DNA of 25,089 nt, taken from the IMG/VR virus record IMGVR_UViG_3300002231_000541, positions 9,773 through 34,861 of that record. One strand, given 5' to 3'. This DNA comes from a virus. Positions 21,094-25,089 of the stretch are shown here, piece by piece. The notes under the pieces are model-generated. The model was not told the origin of the DNA, searched no databases, and saw nothing but the letters and a program-made list of their open reading frames with translations. Position numbers and translations under genes: made by a program. Numbering within the stretch: position 1 is the stretch's first letter; every line of letters begins with the position of its first letter.

Positions 21094-21941
21094 TGAAATA
21101 CTTTATTACAGGAGGGACCGGATCCCTTGGAAAAGCACTGATTAAAAGAATCTTGAGAAATAAGAAGAATAAGGTAGTTGTGTACAGCCGAGATGAAGGT
21201 AAGCAAGCAAATATCTTCAGGAACACTAATCGAGTTAAGTGTGTAATTGGTGATATTCGAGATTTTCAAAAACTCGATACCACCATGCGAATTCATAAGC
21301 CGGATTTTGTAATACACACAGCGGCTCTTAAAAGGGTGGATGATATGGAATTTCACCCCGATGAGTGTATGAAGACGAATGTGTATGGTAGTGAAAACGT
21401 AGCAATCGCTTCTCTTAACCATGGTGTGAAAAAATGTATACTCATTTCAACTGACAAAGCTTGTCAGCCTGTGAATGTTTATGGCTCCTCCAAATTCATT
21501 GCAGAAAGAATTTTCACTAACTATGACTATAACTCCAACTCTACTGTATTTGCTTCCGTGCGCTATGGGAACGTCATTGCATCGCGCGGGTCTTTTATTC
21601 CACTGTGGATTGGGCAAATTGCAGAAAAGGGAGAAATTACAGTAACTTCCCGAGAATGTAGTCGATTTTTATTCACTCTCGATGATGCAGTCGACACGGT
21701 ACTCAACGCCCTCAAAAATGCAGAAGGTGGAGAAGTTTTTATTCCAAAAATTAAATCCTTTTCTATGGACACTATTATCGGCGCTGTAAAGAAAATGACG
21801 GGAGAGCAAGAATTTGCAGTGAAAAATATAGGGATGCGCCCAGGAGAAAAGCTCCATGAAGATATGCTTTCAAAAACAGAACTTCCATTTACTCGACAAG
21901 TGAGCAATAAACTTTTAGCAGTATTCGCCCCAGTATACTAA
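21093..21941 (+). CDS. PseB-like UDP-GlcNAc 4,6-dehydratase (SDR; 3' end damaged)
   Basis: ATG 21093 shares its A with the upstream TAA. The extended-SDR features are TGGTGSLGKAL (NAD(P) binding), TAALKRVDDME, STDKACQPVNVYGSSK with the Tyr-x3-Lys pair, and RPGEKLHEDML, the signature of the PseB/FlaA1/CapD group. These dehydratases act on UDP-HexNAc to give 4-keto-6-deoxy sugars, the first step of pseudaminic- or legionaminic-type pathways. The frame ends early at 21941 (SNKLLAVFAPVY); downstream bases encode the typical C-terminus GKEFNSSLHLSENVADLV in another frame to a stop at 22066, so the last ~40 residues are displaced by indels. Confidence 0.82.
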   Translation: MKYFITGGTGSLGKALIKRILRNKKNKVVVYSRDEGKQANIFRNTNRVKCVIGDIRDFQKLDTTMRIHKPDFVIHTAALKRVDDMEFHPDECMKTNVYGSENVAIASLNHGVKKCILISTDKACQPVNVYGSSKFIAERIFTNYDYNSNSTVFASVRYGNVIASRGSFIPLWIGQIAEKGEITVTSRECSRFLFTLDDAVDTVLNALKNAEGGEVFIPKIKSFSMDTIIGAVKKMTGEQEFAVKNIGMRPGEKLHEDMLSKTELPFTRQVSNKLLAVFAPVY

Positions 21942-22066
21942 ATAAACTCCCATACGCATAAACAAAAAATATATTAGGAAAAGAATTTAACTCATCTTTA
22001 CACTTGAGTGAGAATGTCGCCGACTTGGTTTCGCTTATTCTTCGAGGCTTAGAAAATGCCAGCTGA
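21942..22066 (+). pseudogene. Displaced C-terminus of the PseB-like dehydratase
   Basis: Frame with codons ending at TGA 22064-22066 reads NILGKEFNSSLHLSENVADL and VSLILRGLENAS, the expected terminal helix of PseB/CapD-type enzymes, while the annotated frame stops at 21941. A further frame fits part of the gap (QYTK, then TPIRINKKYI), so more than one base change is needed to join all pieces. Either the sequence has several errors here or the gene has truly decayed. The end overlaps the next gene's ATG by eleven bases, as is normal in this operon. Confidence 0.6.
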
Positions 22067-22668
22067 TAACAAAACAGGAACAATTTTGGTCGGGCCCTCA
22101 AGGTAAGAGTTATCTCAAGAGGAATTTTACCCACCCAACCCGCCAGAAAGAGCGTAAGGTTTTTTATGATATGTTTCTGCCACTTGACAGAGATGCACAT
22201 ATTTTAGAGGTAGGGTGCAACTGTGGGATAAATTTGCAAATCCTACAAGATATGGGATTTACAAACTTGTCTGGTATCGATATAGGTGAGGATGCCCTAA
22301 GTGAAGCTAAAAAAAGATTGCCAAACGCAAACTTTACTTTAGGCAGTATACTGGATATGCCCTATAGTGATAACTCTTATGATGTTGTTTTTTCTTCTGG
22401 TGTACTCATCCACCAAGACCCCGCTAATAGTTTAAACGTGGTAATATCTGAAATGATACGATGCGCCAAGAAATATATTTTGGGCCTAGAAGATTATAAC
22501 CAATCGTTTATGGATGGCGGATACAGAGGATCCACGGGATTCTACTGGCGAGGCCCGTTCTTGGAGACATTTCTGGCATCGTCAAGCAATCTCCATAAAG
22601 AACAAGAAGAATATATGGCTGTCAACACCAATTATAAGAGACAGTGCTATAGGATAAGTCTAGCATGA
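22056..22668 (+). CDS. SAM-dependent methyltransferase, class I (frame broken near the 5' end)
   Basis: The true start is probably ATG 22056 (GAGGC ahead); it reads MPADNKT and then needs a one-base shift at the GG at 22077-22078 to continue as EQFWSGPQGKSYLKRNF into the frame that is open to 22668. Without the shift only the part from ATG 22171 can be read. The core has the SAM-binding motif ILEVGCNCGINLQIL, acidic IDIGEDALSEAKKRL, and LDMPYSDNSYDVVFSSGVL, of Methyltransf_11/25 type. EQFWSGPQGK-type starts are seen in methyltransferases of glycan clusters. It probably methylates a sugar or glycan. The stop overlaps the next ATG. Confidence 0.72.
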
Positions 22669-23690
22669 AAATATTTAAAACAAACCTGCACGACAAGGAT
22701 GTTCAAATAATATCCAGAGTTTTAACTTCTGGAGAGTTGGGCTTCGGCCCAAATGTGTCTTTATTTGAGAGAGAATTTGCATCTTTTTCTCAAAAGAAAT
22801 ATAATGTTGCCACGAACAGCGCTTCTGCTTCTGCTTTTATGATTTTTTCTTTTCTCAAAGATATATATGGAGAGTGCGATGTTTATACCACGTCGCTAGG
22901 TTTTACCTCTCCTGCCTGGGCAGCTAAACATTTTGGTCATAATTTAATTTTTGTCGATGTTGACGACGAACTCCAATTTAGCGTAAAGGATTACAAAAAA
23001 CAAAGACAAGCCAGGTGCGAGAGATATACTGATGGCGGTATCACACCAGTGGTTATGCCCGTTTTATATGGCGGAGTTAGCAATATTGATGGTTTTGACT
23101 CTTTTTTTGATAATAGTAGCTATGAGGAAATCGTTGTAGTTGATGCTGCTCATTGTGTTACTCCTACAATTAAATCGGATTTTGTGTTCTTCTCTTTCCA
23201 TCCCTATAAGCCTATTTGCACGTCGGATGGTGGAATGATTTCGACAAATAATCCACGCGCTAATGACTATTTCCGATCTTATAGGAATTTTGGACGCGAA
23301 CCAAGTGGGCACTCATATGACATCAAGCAGACAGGTTTTAAGTTTTATATGAATAACTTAAACGCTACAATAGGGCTGACGCAGATTGATAGGTACGAAG
23401 ATAACTTAAGTATTCGTAAGAAAAACTATGACCGTTTGTTGGACGACTTTGGAGGTTGCCTGATGCCCCATGACAATAAATCTTCATTTTATTTCGCTAC
23501 AACCTTGACAATCGGAGCAGAGGATGTTATAATAAATAATAACTTAGCACGCCATTATCCAATGCTTCACATGACTTCATATTTTCGCAATGGGCAACAA
23601 CTGCCCAATTTGGAACTGCTCCACGGCGCCATCTTAAATTTACCCTTGTGGACAGAAGCGGACCTTAAACTTACAGAGAGAAATAAATGA
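22665..23690 (+). CDS. DegT/DnrJ/EryC1-family PLP aminotransferase (341 aa)
   Basis: ATG 22665 overlaps the upstream TGA. The family features are in order: LTSGELGFGPNVSLFEREFA at the start, NSASASAF (PLP phosphate loop), TTSLGFTSPAWA, VVDAAHC (Asp to the PLP ring nitrogen) and FSFHPYKPICTSDGGM with the PLP-binding Lys, then RNFGREPSGH and GFKFYMNNLNATIG. Members transaminate 4-keto sugars made by PseB/LegB-like dehydratases; this fits the enzyme upstream (PseC-like step). The C-terminus is somewhat shorter than usual (about 370-400 in many homologues). The stop overlaps the next ATG. Confidence 0.87.
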   Translation: MKIFKTNLHDKDVQIISRVLTSGELGFGPNVSLFEREFASFSQKKYNVATNSASASAFMIFSFLKDIYGECDVYTTSLGFTSPAWAAKHFGHNLIFVDVDDELQFSVKDYKKQRQARCERYTDGGITPVVMPVLYGGVSNIDGFDSFFDNSSYEEIVVVDAAHCVTPTIKSDFVFFSFHPYKPICTSDGGMISTNNPRANDYFRSYRNFGREPSGHSYDIKQTGFKFYMNNLNATIGLTQIDRYEDNLSIRKKNYDRLLDDFGGCLMPHDNKSSFYFATTLTIGAEDVIINNNLARHYPMLHMTSYFRNGQQLPNLELLHGAILNLPLWTEADLKLTERNK

Positions 23691-24649
23691 GTAAAGATTT
23701 ACATAAAATATTAGAACAAATTGTATCAAACAGGCCAAATAGGGTCGATCGATATGATGCAGACTACATTACTGATATTCATCATATTCTTCGAGAAGAA
23801 TTTCGAGTAAATACGGTAGCAGATTTTGACCAACACCCAGTCTTGGCTTCCCTTAAGGACGCTTTGAACTTTGATAACTCCGAGACAGTAGAGGATGTTT
23901 CTAAAGTAATTAATGAGATGGACTTTGCATTTAACCGCGCCGCTCTAACACCAAAACAAACATCAGCAACCATGAAGCAGCGGTTCAAATATAACAATAT
24001 TCCCGAATGGGAGCAGTACAAAGATGTAAAGCTTGATCCTGCTAGTGAAGACTCAATTGAAAAGATTAAAGGCGTGCAGAGAGATTATTCTTTCATTGTC
24101 TCTGGCAAGAAGACTGTCTTCTGGGGGCGCCCCGAAGCCGGCGGCGATATTTGGTCCGCTGTGTTTAACCAACTTAGGGAGACTGGGGATCTCAATGATG
24201 AGTCCGACGTACTTACTATCGGCCCTCGCTTTGACCTTGAAATTCACTTTTTCCGTGATACTTTGGGGCTCAAGAATACTATTGGACTAGATCTCCATTC
24301 TGACGACGAAAGTTTGATCCGAGTGGGGGATATGCACTGTATGCCGTTCGAAGACAATAGTTTTGATATGATTTATCAAAAAAATACGTTTAACAAGTCA
24401 TATGATATTAGAAAAGCCCTAGAGGAGTGCGTGAGGGTACTCCGCCCAGGCGGCATCTTAGTATCGGATGAGTGTCTAGATTATGTAGACGGTGTATCAG
24501 AAATTGCACGAACCAACATTGTTTCTAACGAATGGTATTTGAACTGCTTAAGGGATAATGTGGAGAAAGTTGTCTTTAATAAGGAATGGACTGCCAGTGC
24601 TAGTTTTATTCGAAAATCGGGTGGAATCGCTCTGAAGATTAAAAAATAG
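23687..24649 (+). CDS. SAM-dependent methyltransferase (320 aa)
   Basis: ATG 23687 overlaps the preceding TGA, with GAGAGAAA upstream. After an N-terminal helical region (~1-150), the C-terminal half is a class I methyltransferase: VLTIGPRFDLEIHFF (motif I-like, Gly/Pro variant), IGLDLHSDDES, GDMHCMPFEDNSFDMIYQKN (motif II) and ALEECVRVLRPGGILVSDE (motif III). The long N-terminal part may bind the acceptor glycan. It differs from the methyltransferase at 22056 in length and motif I, so the operon has two separate methyl-transfer steps. The sugar target is unknown. Confidence 0.8.
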   Translation: MSKDLHKILEQIVSNRPNRVDRYDADYITDIHHILREEFRVNTVADFDQHPVLASLKDALNFDNSETVEDVSKVINEMDFAFNRAALTPKQTSATMKQRFKYNNIPEWEQYKDVKLDPASEDSIEKIKGVQRDYSFIVSGKKTVFWGRPEAGGDIWSAVFNQLRETGDLNDESDVLTIGPRFDLEIHFFRDTLGLKNTIGLDLHSDDESLIRVGDMHCMPFEDNSFDMIYQKNTFNKSYDIRKALEECVRVLRPGGILVSDECLDYVDGVSEIARTNIVSNEWYLNCLRDNVEKVVFNKEWTASASFIRKSGGIALKIKK

Positions 24650-24654
24650 GCTAC

Positions 24655-25089
24655 ATGATGGATAAGGTCTTTATTATTGCAGAAGCCGGCGCAAACCACA
24701 ACCGTGACTGGGGCATGGCTACGCAATTAATCCGCGAAGCGTCGGAGGCTGGCGCTGATGCGGTAAAATTTCAAACATACTCTTCGGAAACTCTCTATTC
24801 TAAATACACTCCAGATTTCGCAGGCTATACTAATATCCCCAAACTTATTAAGGATATTGAGCTTCCTAGGTCTTGGCAAAAAGATTTAAAGCTGTATTGT
24901 GACGACCTGGGTATCGAATTTATGTCGACACCTTTCGATGAAAGAGCGGTGGATGAGTTATATGAGTTGGGCGTCAAAAGATTAAAAATCGCGGGGTTTG
25001 AATCTACCGACCCTCGCTGGGTAAAATACGTCGCTTCTACGGGCTTACCTCTTATTATTTCCCTGGGTACAGGAGCGAGCACTGACACG
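24655..25089 (+). CDS. NeuB/PseI-type nonulosonic acid synthase (3' partial)
   Basis: The frame starts at ATG 24655 (or the next ATG, 24658) and stays open to the window edge, 145 codons, compared with about 340-350 for the whole enzyme. It shows the NeuB TIM-barrel signature: FIIAEAGANHNRDW, ADAVKFQTYSSE, FMSTPFDERAVDEL and KRLKIAGFESTD, then ASTGLPLIISLGTGAS. NeuB/PseI/LegI enzymes condense phosphoenolpyruvate with a 6-carbon amino sugar to make sialic, pseudaminic or legionaminic acid. With the dehydratase and aminotransferase upstream it forms the core of such a pathway. The C-terminal antifreeze-like domain should lie beyond the window. Confidence 0.87.
   Translation, partial: MMDKVFIIAEAGANHNRDWGMATQLIREASEAGADAVKFQTYSSETLYSKYTPDFAGYTNIPKLIKDIELPRSWQKDLKLYCDDLGIEFMSTPFDERAVDELYELGVKRLKIAGFESTDPRWVKYVASTGLPLIISLGTGASTDT

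Noticed and set aside
22182-22210. TTGACA near 22184 in the methyltransferase
   Set aside because: Inside coding sequence (LDRD) and no TATAAT-like box follows.

Overview
The window looks like part of a tailed-phage genome, probably a large T4-like marine myovirus infecting a Gram-negative host. All recognisable genes lie on the + strand and most junctions overlap or are nearly contiguous (ATGA or TAATG couplings, AAGGAG-type ribosome sites). The gene set is typical of such phages: PIN-PhoH, ClpP-like protease, LamG-bearing virion proteins, a phage tRNA, a RecB/Cas4-type nuclease and a surface-glycan cassette. I saw no integrase, IS element, CRISPR array or rRNA. No stretch above 300 bases lacks a gene; the longest gaps are 10659-10876 and 16849-17021, and both hold promoters.

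Layout. (1) 1-10150: virion or late-type genes with no consensus sigma70 promoter seen between them. They are a YkuK/DUF458 RNase H-like protein (5' cut), small unknowns, an HExxH peptidase, a LamG-type protein split by two frame breaks, a very large multi-LamG protein with one break, two charged helical proteins, a fusion of a polynucleotide ligase-like domain with an HxGH nucleotidyltransferase, and an acidic protein. (2) 10151-17021: early/middle-type genes marked by TTGACA/TATAAT promoters. They are an iteron-like repeat before a Fis-type HTH protein, a leader region with hairpins, a metallophosphoesterase, a histidine-box membrane hydroxylase, tRNA-Arg(UCU), a ClpP-like protease, two tiny membrane proteins around an RfaE/HldE-type nucleotidyltransferase, PIN-PhoH and a second HExxH peptidase. 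(3) 17022-25089: a Fe-S RecB-type nuclease, then a tightly coupled glycan operon with two GT4 glycosyltransferases (the second fused to a Maf/GT42-like domain), a PseB-like dehydratase, a methyltransferase, a DegT aminotransferase, a second methyltransferase and the start of a NeuB/PseI synthase. Together these resemble a nonulosonic (sialic/pseudaminic-like) acid pathway that could decorate the virion or remodel the host surface.

A striking technical or biological feature is that at least five otherwise good genes are broken by apparent single-base gains, several in short homopolymers. This points to assembly or sequencing indels, or less likely to real decay. I give the fragments and the reconstructed reading.
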